A stretch of DNA of 42,081 nt, taken from NCBI GenBank assembly GCA_028277515.1, contig JANQGC010000241.1, positions 1 through 42,081 on the forward strand, given 5' to 3'. How positions within the stretch are numbered: the first letter of the stretch is position 1; every line of letters starts with the position of its first letter. The notes under the pieces were generated by a model. That model was not told the origin of the DNA. It made no database searches and was given only the letters and a program-made list of their open reading frames with translations. The translations under genes and the position numbers were made by a program. The stretch is from Anaerolineae bacterium. Lineage in GTDB: Bacteria; Chloroflexota; Anaerolineae; Promineifilales; Promineifilaceae. Of this stretch, positions 1 to 9,099 are shown piece after piece.

Positions 1-1582
1 AGGCATCTACATCGCCAGGCGCGAAGGAATAATGCTCTTGCCTGGCGAAATCGAGCAAACCTCGAACGACCTTGGTGGCCCGGATTCCAGCTTTTGAGAT
101 TAAATCAACAGCCTCAAAATTTTCATCATCATCGGGCAATACCATTTGCAGCATTTGGGCATTGGCGTTGACAACGGTCAATGGGTTATTTATTTCATGG
201 GCAACCCCAGCGGCCAACTGTCCAATGGCGGCCAGCTTGCCTGCCTGCATTAAGGAGTTTTCGAGCCGGCGCTCATCAGTCCGATCTTGCCAAACGACGA
301 CCACACGGGCTGAACTTGCTTGACTACCTGGGATTGGATAGGCGTCAATTTCCCATTCGCGAGGTAAATGATCTGCGCCGACCCAGCGAACGGTCCAATT
401 CTGCGCTTGCTGGACTTGGAGGGTGTTAGATACGAGGCAATGCTCACATGGCTCTTCTCTATCATAAAATGCGCGATAGCAAACCTGACCTACCAGGGCA
501 TCCTGGGTGGCATGCAAATCATCAGTCCTGCTTTTGTTAATAGCAACAAGTCGCCAATCATCGTTAATAGTGTAGATAGGGTGGGGAATGCCGTCGATTA
601 GCGCCTGAAGTGTATTGCGGCTTTCCAGCAGTTCTCGTTGTCGCAGCCGAATACGGTTAAATAACCAGGCATTCTCAATTGCTCCGCTGATTGAACTGCC
701 GAGCGAGGCGAATAAATCAAGATCGACATCATTAAAAGGGCTGTCGTGTTTATTATATGCGGTGAGGACGCCAACTGGCCTGCCCCGGACCAGTAACGGA
801 CTTAATATCACACTTTCAACGTCAAAATCCTGCGGAGCGTCGGACTCTCGATCAAAACGGGGGTCCACTTTGGAATGATTCAGAAAGGCTGGTTTTTGAT
901 CTTGAAAGACCTTGCCGATGATTCCTTCGCCAGGTGAAATGACGGGAAACTCGGTGAGTTCAAATTTTTTCTTATTGCGATGGCTGATATGTTGGCAGCG
1001 CAAGTGTCCACTTTCGAGTATAAGCACGGCCGATAATTCGACTTGTAATATTTCAAACACACCATTGACAGCGGCAGCCAGGACCTCACTAACTTCTAGA
1101 GAGGCGGCCACAGTGACTCCCACGTTGTTCAGCGCAGCTAATTGCTGGCTCTGGCGCTGCAGCTGTTTTTCTAACTGTTGTGTTCGTAGAATTGTTTTAA
1201 CGCGAGCCAGCAGCTCACGCATATAGTAGGGCTTGGTGATGTAATCATCTGCCCCTGCAGATAGCGCTTCTACCTTTTCCTGGCTTCCGGTGGCGGCCGT
1301 AAGCAGCACAACACGGGTATATTGCAAATCGGGATGGTTGCGAATCCAATCCAGGACATCCAATCCGGATATGCCAGGCATGCGCATGTCTAAGAGAACC
1401 AGATCGACTTCGGCATTGCTGCCAACGGTTGATTGCAGAAATCTAATCGCTTCTCGGCCGTTGCTCACCACATCGACGTGGTAGCCCTCTTTTTTAAATA
1501 AGAAGCCAGACAAAGATTCCGCTATTTCTGGCTCGTCATCAACGACCAAAATACGAGTTGTCGAGACGGGGTTAGTACTCAT
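1..1582 (-). CDS. hybrid sensor histidine kinase, REC-GAF-PAS-HisKA (3' end outside window)
   Basis: The frame stays open from the ATG at 1582 to the window edge (527 residues seen), so the C-terminal ATPase domain is missing only because the window ends. Order of domains: receiver (residues 10-125) with the acidic pair after ILVV, phospho-acceptor D65 in LVLLDMRMPG and the Lys of ITKPYY; a short coiled stretch; a GAF domain (about 150-300); a PAS domain (about 320-430) with the cysteine pair EPCEHC; then a HisKA domain with H462 in GVAHEINNP. A receiver at the N-terminus suggests a phosphorelay kinase switched by another histidine kinase, with GAF/PAS adding a cytoplasmic ligand or redox input. 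No transmembrane segment is visible. No good Shine-Dalgarno precedes the ATG. It lies downstream of the response regulator at 1685-2392 but behind a terminator, so it is probably transcribed separately. The ligand is unknown. Confidence 0.9.
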   Translation of the reverse strand, partial: MSTNPVSTTRILVVDDEPEIAESLSGFLFKKEGYHVDVVSNGREAIRFLQSTVGSNAEVDLVLLDMRMPGISGLDVLDWIRNHPDLQYTRVVLLTAATGSQEKVEALSAGADDYITKPYYMRELLARVKTILRTQQLEKQLQRQSQQLAALNNVGVTVAASLEVSEVLAAAVNGVFEILQVELSAVLILESGHLRCQHISHRNKKKFELTEFPVISPGEGIIGKVFQDQKPAFLNHSKVDPRFDRESDAPQDFDVESVILSPLLVRGRPVGVLTAYNKHDSPFNDVDLDLFASLGSSISGAIENAWLFNRIRLRQRELLESRNTLQALIDGIPHPIYTINDDWRLVAINKSRTDDLHATQDALVGQVCYRAFYDREEPCEHCLVSNTLQVQQAQNWTVRWVGADHLPREWEIDAYPIPGSQASSARVVVVWQDRTDERRLENSLMQAGKLAAIGQLAAGVAHEINNPLTVVNANAQMLQMVLPDDDENFEAVDLISKAGIRATKVVRGLLDFARQEHYSFAPGDVDA

Positions 1583-1610
1583 TAATAATTACAAAAGTTC
1601 CGTGCTGTTT

Positions 1611-1679
1611 TTAAAAAAAACCGCAAGGTTCCTCAATAAACCATCCATAATAACTATCATGAGGAGACGCTTGCGGTTT
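1611..1679 (-). terminator. intrinsic terminator of the response regulator gene
   Basis: On the minus strand a 10-bp perfect stem, AAACCGCAAG paired with CTTGCGGTTT, closes a 42-nt loop that itself has a CCTCA/TGAGG stem. It is followed directly by a run of eight T. It sits just after the stop of the gene at 1685-2392 and about 30 nt before the kinase start at 1582, so it should separate the two transcription units. Confidence 0.8.
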
Positions 1680-1684
1680 ATATT

Positions 1685-2392
1685 TTATGTTTCTGCCGAA
1701 GAAAATGTATATCCGTGTCCTTGAACAGTGACAATATAAACCGGTTTTCCAGGCTCTGGTTCAATTTTCTCGCGCAGGTTTTTGATGTGGGCACGAACCA
1801 ATTCCGGGCTTCCGGTGTCCCGTGGATAATCCCATACATCTTGCAACAGTTGTTGGCTGTTGAAAACCTGGTCGGCGTGACTCATCAGGTGGTAAAGCAA
1901 ATCAAATTGCACATTGGTGAGCAATGAGTTTCCATAGGGAGTCGTGACCCGAAATGCGCGACAATCCAAGGTTACATTGCCAACGATTACCTCTGTTACT
2001 TCCTCAGGTTCAGTCGAACCGGGCATAACACGGCGCAAAATAGCCTTCACGCGTAACTCTAATTCCTGCATATTGAAAGGCTTGACCAGGTAATCATCCG
2101 CACCGGCGCGAAATCCTTCAATTTTATCTTCATCCTTGGCTTTTGCAGTCAGGAATAATACCGGCAAATCTTTTAACAAGGGGTCACCCCGAATTTGCCG
2201 GCACACTTGATAGCCGTCCACACCGGGCATCATAATATCCAAAATAAATAAATCGGGACGGTGTCGCCGTGCAAGTTGAAGTCCCTCAATTCCACTGCTC
2301 GCGGTCATCACTTGATGATCATACATTTTCAGCGCCCGTTGTAACGTTCGCGACACAAGCTCATCATCATCAATCACTAAAATATTTGCCAT
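1685..2392 (-). CDS. OmpR/PhoB-family response regulator
   Basis: This 235-residue two-domain regulator has a receiver domain (1-120) with the acidic cluster D8-D10, phospho-acceptor D52 in LFILDIMMPG and the conserved Lys in DDYLVKPF. A winged-helix DNA-binding domain follows (about 135-232) and ends in the usual TVQGHGYTF wing. Length is normal for the family. An AGGAG sits 9 nt before the ATG. The downstream hybrid kinase is an obvious candidate partner, although a terminator lies between them. It is not adjacent to an ordinary membrane kinase. Target genes cannot be told from the sequence. Confidence 0.93.
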   Translation of the reverse strand: MANILVIDDDELVSRTLQRALKMYDHQVMTASSGIEGLQLARRHRPDLFILDIMMPGVDGYQVCRQIRGDPLLKDLPVLFLTAKAKDEDKIEGFRAGADDYLVKPFNMQELELRVKAILRRVMPGSTEPEEVTEVIVGNVTLDCRAFRVTTPYGNSLLTNVQFDLLYHLMSHADQVFNSQQLLQDVWDYPRDTGSPELVRAHIKNLREKIEPEPGKPVYIVTVQGHGYTFSSAET

Positions 2393-2430
2393 GCGTACTA
2401 CTCCTAGAAGAAATTCTCACGTGCTTTGCA

Positions 2431-2441
2431 AGTATACCAGA
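2431..2441 (-). promoter_or_regulatory. candidate extended -10 promoter of the response regulator
   Basis: On the minus strand TATACT (2436-2431) is preceded by TGG, giving an extended -10. No convincing -35 is seen 17 nt upstream. The start of transcription would fall about 30 nt before the AGGAG site of the regulator gene. Assigned by eye only. Confidence 0.45.
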
Positions 2442-2537
2442 TTTTTATAACCTGACGCGATATACTCCTATTAGAACTTAACATAAACAATAAATCAAAT
2501 GATGTGATGATTCTCATGCGGTGAAAACATAAAAGAT

Positions 2538-3443
2538 TTAAGAAGTTTCAACTTTAATCCCCTCTGTATCTATCTCAAGAATCCATGAACGACTAGACAA
2601 CCCAACGGATTGAAAGGAAGCTGAAGCGGCTTGAATAATTTCTTCATGTCCTTTCTGTGCGAATGCCAATATACTCGGACCTGCGCCACTGATCGCAACG
2701 CCGGCTGCACCGGCTGCCAATGCAGTTTCAAAGGCTTCGCGCATTCCAGGTATCAGGGGATTGCGGTAGGGCTGGTGGAGCTTATCCTGCATGGCAGCCT
2801 GCAACTGATTGTAATTTGCAGATTGCAGTGCGCGAATTAATAAACCAACACGGCTGGCGTTATAAATCGCGTCATTTAGGGGAACCATCTCCGGTAACGC
2901 CGCGCGGGCATCGGCCGTGAGCAACTCAAATGATGGGAGAATGACGGCGACTTTTTGTTTCGGTATTTGAATTCGATCCACCAGCAGCCCATTTGAGGTT
3001 TGAACACCAAGAACAAGACCGCCATAAATAGCGGGAGCGACATTATCCGGATGGCCTTCCAGGTCAGTGGCCATCTGCAAAATATCACGAACAGAAAGAG
3101 GATTGTCTAAAAGCGCATTGGCACCAAACATGCCGGCCAGCACGGCCGAGGAACTGCTCCCCAAACCACTTCCAATGGGTATTTGGTTTTGTTGGTGGAT
3201 GCAAATTCCGGGAGGGCGCTTGCCCAGTTGACGGAATATTATTTCCGCAGATTGATAGACAAGATTGGTTGAATCCAAAGGAATCTTTTGGGCATCCTCG
3301 CCACTGGCTTCAATTTGCAACCCTGGCTCAGAGAGAGGGGCAAAGGTTACCACTTGACGCAGATTGAGCGCCAAACCAAGACAATCAAAACCCGGTCCTA
3401 AATTTGCCGATGTGGCGGGGATGGAAACTATAACTTTTCGCAT
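2538..3443 (-). CDS. thrB: homoserine kinase
   Basis: A GHMP-superfamily kinase of 301 residues, the usual ThrB length. It phosphorylates L-homoserine with ATP to O-phosphohomoserine, the substrate of threonine synthase. The substrate-binding N-terminus VSIPATSANLGPGFDCLG and the ATP-binding PIGSGLGSSSSAV loop (residues 89-101) are both intact, and the third GHMP motif GVAISGAGPSILAF is near residue 250. No thrA or thrC is adjacent; the gene is followed by an unrelated regulator and is divergent from the rRNA methyltransferase at 3503, with 59 bp between the starts. Assignment to homoserine rather than mevalonate or shikimate rests on the N-terminal motif, which is typical of ThrB. Confidence 0.95.
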   Translation of the reverse strand: MRKVIVSIPATSANLGPGFDCLGLALNLRQVVTFAPLSEPGLQIEASGEDAQKIPLDSTNLVYQSAEIIFRQLGKRPPGICIHQQNQIPIGSGLGSSSSAVLAGMFGANALLDNPLSVRDILQMATDLEGHPDNVAPAIYGGLVLGVQTSNGLLVDRIQIPKQKVAVILPSFELLTADARAALPEMVPLNDAIYNASRVGLLIRALQSANYNQLQAAMQDKLHQPYRNPLIPGMREAFETALAAGAAGVAISGAGPSILAFAQKGHEEIIQAASASFQSVGLSSRSWILEIDTEGIKVETS

Positions 3444-3502
3444 AGGGTCCTAATTTTACGATAGAATGAATTGCTGTACGATTAAATGGGACTTTTATTA
3501 CG

Positions 3503-4741
3503 ATGACATTGTTGAAGCCGGCAGTTCCAACCCCTGGAAAAAGAATCGCCATCCGTGTCACACCCGCTGCAGAGCGTAAAATGAGGGACGGGCATCCCTG
3601 GTTGTTTAATGATTCCATTGTGAAACAAAGCCATGATGGGAAAGAGGGTGCTCTGGCTGTTATTTTTGATCGCAAAGGACGTTTCCTGGCTATTGGACTT
3701 TTTGATCCCTTTTCCCGCATCCGGGTTAGGATCTTACAGCACAATCACCCAGCAACCATCAACCAGCATTGGTTCGACAGCCAGTTAGCAAAGGCAGTAA
3801 GGTTGCGGGCATCATTAGAGCAATCGCAAACCAATGGTTACCGCCTGGTGCATGGAGAAAATGATGGTTTACCCGGTTTGGTTATCGATCGTTATGCCGG
3901 AACGATTGTGATCAAACTTTATACATTGGCCTGGCTGCCTTACTTAAGCATGGTCGCTGAAGCATTATTCCACCAGTCTGAGTGGGAGCGGATTGTGTTG
4001 CGGTTTGGCCGGCTTATCCAGCAAAGAGCTAAAGAAACCTATGATTTGGCCGACGGGTCGATAATAGCTGGACCGCCGATCACTGGTGAGATTGTGTTTC
4101 AAGAAAACGGCCTATTTTTCGAGGCTGATGTGATCAATGGGCAGAAAACGGGTTTTTTCCTGGATCAAAGGGAGAATAGGGGTCGGGTAGAAGAATTTTC
4201 AGCCGGCCGGAAGGTCTTAAACGTTTTTGCCTACACGGGCGGTTTTTCCTTATATGCTGCTCGTGGAGGTGCGCAAGAAGTTACAAGTTTGGATTTAAGT
4301 AACCCGGTTCTACTCACAGCGATACGGAATTTTCAGCGTAACGAGGATATTGAAGCGGTTCATGCTTGCAATCACATCATCATGCGCGGAGATGCCTTCT
4401 TGCTGTTGAATGAACTGGCCGAAAGTAAACGACTTTATGATATGGTGATTCTTGATCCCCCTTCGTTTGCCAGGCGCAAGAGCCAGGTTCCGAGAGCTTT
4501 AGATGCTTATTATCGCCTGGCCAGGTTGGGGATGGGAGTGTTACGGCCGAATGGTATATTGGTCTCAGCGTCATGTTCAAGCCGGGTGCCGGCAGAAGAC
4601 TTTTTCGATGCTGTCCACCGGGCGGCCGATTTTCATGATCGGCAGCTAAACGAAATAGAAAGAACGTTCCATCCGGTCGATCATCCCATTCGATTTAAGG
4701 AGGGCGCCTATTTGAAGTGTTTATTTGCTCATGTGGGATAA
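3503..4741 (+). CDS. rlmI: RlmI-like 23S rRNA m5C methyltransferase
   Basis: A 412-residue class I SAM-dependent RNA methyltransferase of the RlmI/YccW type. An N-terminal PUA domain (about 15-90, with RKMRDGHPWLFNDSI) is followed by a linker domain and a Rossmann methyltransferase domain (about 200-412). Motif I is VLNVFAYTGGFSLYAA, motif IV is D318-P-P-S-F, and the presumed catalytic Cys is C358 in SASCSSRVP. RlmI of E. coli makes m5C at position 1962 of 23S rRNA; the same target is inferred here. It is divergent from thrB and convergent with the DUF1385 gene, ending only 7 nt before that gene's stop, with no visible terminator between. Confidence 0.9.
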   Translation: MTLLKPAVPTPGKRIAIRVTPAAERKMRDGHPWLFNDSIVKQSHDGKEGALAVIFDRKGRFLAIGLFDPFSRIRVRILQHNHPATINQHWFDSQLAKAVRLRASLEQSQTNGYRLVHGENDGLPGLVIDRYAGTIVIKLYTLAWLPYLSMVAEALFHQSEWERIVLRFGRLIQQRAKETYDLADGSIIAGPPITGEIVFQENGLFFEADVINGQKTGFFLDQRENRGRVEEFSAGRKVLNVFAYTGGFSLYAARGGAQEVTSLDLSNPVLLTAIRNFQRNEDIEAVHACNHIIMRGDAFLLLNELAESKRLYDMVILDPPSFARRKSQVPRALDAYYRLARLGMGVLRPNGILVSASCSSRVPAEDFFDAVHRAADFHDRQLNEIERTFHPVDHPIRFKEGAYLKCLFAHVG

Positions 4742-4748
4742 GGAAAGA

Positions 4749-5783
4749 TTAATCGGAAGTGATCGCCGGTTCCCCGGCCACAACTTCTCCCGGCGTATCC
4801 TTGATCACAGTTGTTGAATCAACAACTGGCGCTCCCTGTTCATAAGCCAGCACTTGTTCAAACGCCTTGATCGCAACTTCCAACATACCCGTATCCGGTT
4901 CTCTTGTTGTCAGTCGCTGCAAGGCTAGATTAGGTTTGGTGATGAAGCGGATAAAGGCATTGTCCTGGTGAGCGGCCGAAAAACGTAAGAATTCATAAGC
5001 AATGCCGGCTACGACCGGCAACAGGGCTAAGCGGGAAACGACCCGCACAAGCACCCCCATTGGCGGCAAGAAGCTATAAATAATAATTGAAATAACAACA
5101 ACAGTGAGCAGAAAAGCAGTGCCACATCGCGGATGTTCGAGGGGGAAGCGGGCTACCGATTCCGGTGTCAGATGTGCACCGGCTTCATAGGCATTGATGG
5201 TTTTGTGCTCAGCCCCGTGGTAACCATATAATCTTTTAACATCAGCCATAAAGCCGATAACCCAGATATAACCGACAACAAACGAAAGGCGGATCAGTCC
5301 TTCGATGATATTGCCCCAAAATCGGGAGTCGACGATACCCAGCCAACCTTGAATTAAGCTAGCCAGAAATGTGGGTACGACGAAAAAGATAGTAATCATT
5401 AAGCCCAATGAAAGAGCAATCATTGTCCACTGCACCGGACCTTCAAACACCTTGCCGGCTTCCTCCTCTTTTTGGTCCTGGTCTTCATCCTCTTCTTCAA
5501 TGGCTACTTCAGCAGAAAACATCAATGATTTAATACCCAATCCAAGGGCATCCCAAAGCAACGTCAGGCCGCGGATGAAGGGAACCTTTATCATACGTCC
5601 CCCATAGATGCGAGCGTCTAGAGGCTCGGTGTGAACCACAATATCACCGGCGGGATTGCGCACGGCGACAGATAGTGCGCGAGAACCGCGCATCATGACA
5701 CCTTCGATGACCGCCTGGCCGCCATAATTTGTGTTAACATCCAAAGTTTGCTCGTTATCAATTAATTTCTGTTCTTCTGACAT
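4749..5783 (-). CDS. DUF1385 (YqhQ-type) membrane protein
   Basis: The 344 residues match the DUF1385/YqhQ family. The hallmark GGQAVIEGVMMRG is at residues 21-33, and the conserved core YGYHGAEHKTINAYEAG precedes a RCGTAF segment in the second half. Several hydrophobic segments (about 125-155, 165-185, 225-250 and 255-275) indicate an integral membrane protein. An unusual acidic run rich in E, D, Q and K lies at about residues 95-110, before the first strong membrane segment. Family members are widespread in Gram-positive and related bacteria and their molecular function is not established. It is monocistronic here, convergent with rlmI. Confidence 0.88.
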   Translation of the reverse strand: MSEEQKLIDNEQTLDVNTNYGGQAVIEGVMMRGSRALSVAVRNPAGDIVVHTEPLDARIYGGRMIKVPFIRGLTLLWDALGLGIKSLMFSAEVAIEEEDEDQDQKEEEAGKVFEGPVQWTMIALSLGLMITIFFVVPTFLASLIQGWLGIVDSRFWGNIIEGLIRLSFVVGYIWVIGFMADVKRLYGYHGAEHKTINAYEAGAHLTPESVARFPLEHPRCGTAFLLTVVVISIIIYSFLPPMGVLVRVVSRLALLPVVAGIAYEFLRFSAAHQDNAFIRFITKPNLALQRLTTREPDTGMLEVAIKAFEQVLAYEQGAPVVDSTTVIKDTPGEVVAGEPAITSD

Positions 5784-5916
5784 GTTTGGGATTGTACTGA
5801 TGCCCTATGCGGGCGTCAAGGTGCGTTCATTTGCTGGCTGGGCACTATTGAATTGGACCAATCGAAGTTATCTGATGTAAAATAGAACGCACTCATTGAC
5901 AGGTTGCTGCCAATGA

Positions 5917-5999
<83 letters not shown>

Positions 6000-6008
6000 T
6001 TGAATTTT

Positions 6009-6033
6009 GGCCCGCTTGCGGGTCATTTTTTTT
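6009..6033 (+). terminator. intrinsic terminator after tRNA-Leu
   Basis: A short G+C-rich hairpin (GCCCGC paired with GCGGGT around TT) is followed by CA and eight T. It lies 10 nt after the tRNA and ends about 20 nt before the tilS start, so tilS probably depends on readthrough or on a promoter inside this region. Confidence 0.75.
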
Positions 6034-6054
6034 GGATGAATCGAGCAGCCGGCT

Positions 6055-7491
6055 ATGGTCAATTCTTTAAGAAAAGAAGTCGAAAACCAACTCAAATTAT
6101 GCGGTGTCTCATCTGATGCCAAAATTGTAGCTGGTGTTTCCGGCGGGCCAGACTCGTTGGCGATGATGCACATTCTCCATAAAATTTTGCCGCAAGGAAA
6201 GCTGGTTGTTGGTCACCTGAATCATAAGCTGCGCGAAGAGGCAGATGCTGAAGCCCGATTTGTTTGCCGAACGGCCGAATCCTGGAATATACCCTTCAAT
6301 CTTGGTGAAGTGGATGTTCAGACCCTGGCAAAGAGGGAAGGAAAATCAATAGAAGAGGCAGCCCGCAAAGCCCGCTACGATTTTCTATTGGATTTGGCTA
6401 AGAAAGAAGAGGCCCAGTTTATCCTGGTTGCCCACCATGCCGACGATCAGGTTGAAACCGTTTTTCTGAATTTGCTACGTGGCAGCGGTTTAACCGGGTT
6501 GAGGGGTATGGAACAGGTACGAAGTTTTCCGGATGAACCTGGCATTCGCCTGGTCCGACCCTTACTTTTTACCTGGCGGGAGGCGATTCATGCTTATTGT
6601 GATGAACATGACCTACAGCCCGTCTTGGACCACAGCAATGAAGATGTCAATTACCGGCGGAACCAGATCCGCCATGAAGTTTTCCCCCTGTTATTACAAA
6701 TAAACCCAGGTTTTAAACATCATATGCAGCAGTTGGCTGGCCTGGTTCATGCAGATGAAGCGTATCTATCTCAGCAAATGAAGAAGACCTTTGAAGAAAT
6801 CATCCTGGTGAAAGATGAAAATATTTTACGACTAGATCGTCCCAGATGGCGCGCTTTACCGTTGAGTTTGCAGCGACGAACTTTGCGGTATGCTGTGTTC
6901 CATTTTCATAAATCCGTGAAAGATGTCTCCTTTCGGGTAATCGATCAGGCATGCCATGTCGCCCAAACAGGTTTTACCGGTGCGAAATCCATTCTTCCTG
7001 GGAATTTGACCTTAGTTGTCGGATATCACGATCTAATGATCACAACAGGTATTGGCAGGGATTATGGAATCTGTCCCCAACTACATTCGATGGATATTCA
7101 AAAAATGGACATTCCGGGCATGTTAAAATTGGATGGTGGTTGGCAAATAGCGGCTGAATCCATTGAAGCTGATTTAGGACACATACATAATAATAGTGAC
7201 CCCTGGCAGGCATTTATCTCGATAGGTGTGGATGATGATCTATATTTACGCACGCGAAAACCTGGAGAGCGGTTTAAACCATTGGGCATGGACGGTCGTA
7301 CTGTTTCATTCCAGGATTTTATGGTGAATATTAAACTTCCGGCCGAATATAGAAGCCATTGGCCAATTGTGGCCACGATGGCCCACCCGGTGTGGCTAGT
7401 AGGCCATCGAATTGACGAAAGGGCGAAAGTATCTAAGAAAGATCAACAAATAATTCATCTGCAATGTGTCCGTATTGAAGATAGCGGATGA
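6055..7491 (+). CDS. tilS: tRNA(Ile)-lysidine synthetase
   Basis: TilS adds lysine to C34 of tRNA-Ile2(CAU), changing its decoding from AUG to AUA. The 478-residue protein has the N-type ATP-pyrophosphatase PP-loop SGGPDS at residues 29-34, the family motif in HHADDQVETVFLNLLRG, the RRNQIRHEVFPLL segment typical of TilS, and a C-terminal TilS domain around RKPGERFKPLGMDGR. The start is the first ATG of a frame that fits the family; a clear ribosome site is lacking. A CAU tRNA with Ile2-like acceptor pairs is 2 kb downstream at 9417. tilS is followed by the tungstate transport genes with a 35-nt gap. Confidence 0.95.
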   Translation: MVNSLRKEVENQLKLCGVSSDAKIVAGVSGGPDSLAMMHILHKILPQGKLVVGHLNHKLREEADAEARFVCRTAESWNIPFNLGEVDVQTLAKREGKSIEEAARKARYDFLLDLAKKEEAQFILVAHHADDQVETVFLNLLRGSGLTGLRGMEQVRSFPDEPGIRLVRPLLFTWREAIHAYCDEHDLQPVLDHSNEDVNYRRNQIRHEVFPLLLQINPGFKHHMQQLAGLVHADEAYLSQQMKKTFEEIILVKDENILRLDRPRWRALPLSLQRRTLRYAVFHFHKSVKDVSFRVIDQACHVAQTGFTGAKSILPGNLTLVVGYHDLMITTGIGRDYGICPQLHSMDIQKMDIPGMLKLDGGWQIAAESIEADLGHIHNNSDPWQAFISIGVDDDLYLRTRKPGERFKPLGMDGRTVSFQDFMVNIKLPAEYRSHWPIVATMAHPVWLVGHRIDERAKVSKKDQQIIHLQCVRIEDSG

Positions 7492-7526
7492 CCCATACTT
7501 TGATTTCCTATTTATGAGGTGACATC

Positions 7527-8195
7527 ATTTTCAGTGAAGTCTTTAATTTGATTTTTGGCGGTAATTCTGCCCTTTGGGAAATCGTTTGGCTGACACTTGT
7601 CGTAAGCGGCCTGGCTTTGTTCATTGCCGGGATTGTAGGCATTCCTGCGGGCGCCTGGTTAGGTATGCGTCAATTTCGCGGCGAGCGATGGCTGAAAACA
7701 TTTGTTTATACCGGCATGGGTTTTCCACCGGTGGTCATTGGTTTATTTGTTTTTTTGCTCCTATCTCGACAAGGACCTTTAGGTGGTTTGGGCTGGTTAT
7801 TTACAACACCTGCTATGGTGACGGCGCAAACGATCCTGGCTTTGCCCCTGGTCATAGGGGTGACGATGACGGCCGTTCATGCCGTTCGCCCCGAACTGCG
7901 GCTGCAACTTCGTTCCTTGGGAGCCACCGAGAGCCAGGTGCTGCGAACCATGCTCAGTGAAGCGCGATTTGGGGTCATCGTTGGCCTTGTAGCCGGATTT
8001 GGGGCAGCCATCAGCGAAGTGGGGGCGGTGATGCTTGTCGGCGGGAATATCGAAGGCAAAACACGGGTCATGACCACAGCCATCGTACTGGAAACGCGAC
8101 AGGGGAATTTTGAGTTGGCGCTTGCCCTTGGGGTAATTTTATTAACCTTAGCCTTCCTGGCTAACCTACTTGCTGTTCGCCTGCAAAGCGAGTAG
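7527..8195 (+). CDS. tupB: tungstate-type ABC transporter permease
   Basis: An integral membrane permease of the TupB/ModB class that would move tungstate or a related oxyanion inward with the ATPase at 8220. Five to six hydrophobic segments are visible, and the EAA-like loop LRSLGATESQVLRTMLSEARFG couples it to the ATPase. The start is unusual. The in-frame stop at 7515-7517 leaves only ATC (7524), ATT (7527) and TTG (7548) as possible initiators. A good GAGGTGA at 7516-7522 lies 4 nt before ATT, and family members carry the extra N-terminal residues, so I prefer 7527 (222 residues). The conservative alternative is TTG at 7548 (215 residues), which lacks a ribosome site. It is followed by tupC after 24 nt. 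No solute-binding protein gene is adjacent. Confidence 0.8.
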   Translation: MFSEVFNLIFGGNSALWEIVWLTLVVSGLALFIAGIVGIPAGAWLGMRQFRGERWLKTFVYTGMGFPPVVIGLFVFLLLSRQGPLGGLGWLFTTPAMVTAQTILALPLVIGVTMTAVHAVRPELRLQLRSLGATESQVLRTMLSEARFGVIVGLVAGFGAAISEVGAVMLVGGNIEGKTRVMTTAIVLETRQGNFELALALGVILLTLAFLANLLAVRLQSE

Positions 8196-8219
8196 GGGGC
8201 CAATCATCACAAAACAGCT

Positions 8220-8960
8220 ATGAAAATTAAACCAGGTGACACCCTTTACCATCTGTGGGATATACAACAGGTTTATAAAGGGCGAACGGTGTTGGATATT
8301 GCCGATTTACAAATTAAATCGGGGGAAATTCTCGGCCTAGTTGGGCCGAGTGGGGCGGGGAAGAGTACATTATTACGATTGCTTGGTTTCCTGGAAAGAC
8401 CCGCAGCCGGTCAGATCCGCTACCAACATCAAACCTGCGATGAAAATTGGCCGGCACTATCCGACCGCCGACGAGTGACGATGGTGTTTCAGCATCCTCA
8501 ACTACTCAAACGCTCGGTGTTTGATAATGTGGCTTTTGGTCTCAAAATTCGCGATCGATTGAACGGCACGGCCGAGGTATTGGACATATTAAACAGACTG
8601 GGATTACAGGAGCTGGCCCAGGCGAAAGCCCAAACATTGTCTGGCGGTGAGGCGCAGCGGGTAGCCCTGGCTCGTGCTTTGGTGTTGCAGCCGGAGGTTC
8701 TCTTGCTTGATGAACCAACGGCTAACCTTGATCCCTATAATATCAAGCTCATAGAGTCTTTTGTCCAGCAGGTAAACCAGGAGAAAAAGACGACGATTAT
8801 TATCGTGACCCACAATGTTTTTCAAGCCAGGCGTTTAGCTGACCGGATTGGCTTGTTGCTGTCGGGAAAACTGGTGGAGGTAACCGGGGCAGAATCCTTT
8901 TTTGATGAGCCGAAACATCCACAAACGGCCGCTTTTGTCCGTGGCGACATCATTTATTGA
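8220..8960 (+). CDS. tupC: ABC transporter ATP-binding protein, tungstate type
   Basis: The 246-residue ATPase partner of the permease just upstream. Walker A is GPSGAGKST, the Q-loop lies in MVFQHPQLL, the ABC signature is LSGGEAQRVALARAL, Walker B is VLLLDEPTANLDP and the switch His is in IIVTHN. A short C-terminal extension follows, without the TOBE regulatory domain of ModC or CysA. The pairing with a TupB-like permease is the only reason for naming tungstate; molybdate or vanadate cannot be excluded. It ends 9 nt before the dispersed hairpin element at 8970. Confidence 0.82.
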   Translation: MKIKPGDTLYHLWDIQQVYKGRTVLDIADLQIKSGEILGLVGPSGAGKSTLLRLLGFLERPAAGQIRYQHQTCDENWPALSDRRRVTMVFQHPQLLKRSVFDNVAFGLKIRDRLNGTAEVLDILNRLGLQELAQAKAQTLSGGEAQRVALARALVLQPEVLLLDEPTANLDPYNIKLIESFVQQVNQEKKTTIIIVTHNVFQARRLADRIGLLLSGKLVEVTGAESFFDEPKHPQTAAFVRGDIIY

Positions 8961-8969
8961 AAGCAAAAA

Positions 8970-9054
8970 AGGTTTGTCAATTTTTATTTTCTTGTACTCC
9001 CGGATTTTCACAGCAAAAAATTGACAAACCTGATGCAAAACGACTTGATCTTTG
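8970..9054. repeat. dispersed hairpin element, copy A
   Basis: A perfect 16-bp inverted repeat, AGGTTTGTCAATTTTT at 8970-8985 with its complement at 9016-9031, flanks a 30-nt loop. Loop and right flank (ATTTTCTTGT..CACAG and CAAAAC.ACTT) match copy B at 17357 closely although the arm bases differ. It lies between tupC and the tRNA-Pro promoter and has no U-tract of terminator type. Related copies lie at 15846 and 35846. Confidence 0.8.
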
Positions 9055-9099
9055 TTCTAACACTTTGCCTGGCTGCTTTCTGAAAGTTCGCCAATCTTT

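Noticed and set aside
912..1226. Plus-strand ORF of 104 codons over the kinase
   Set aside because: It is antisense to the GAF/REC region of a continuous kinase frame and has no ribosome site or recognisable domain.
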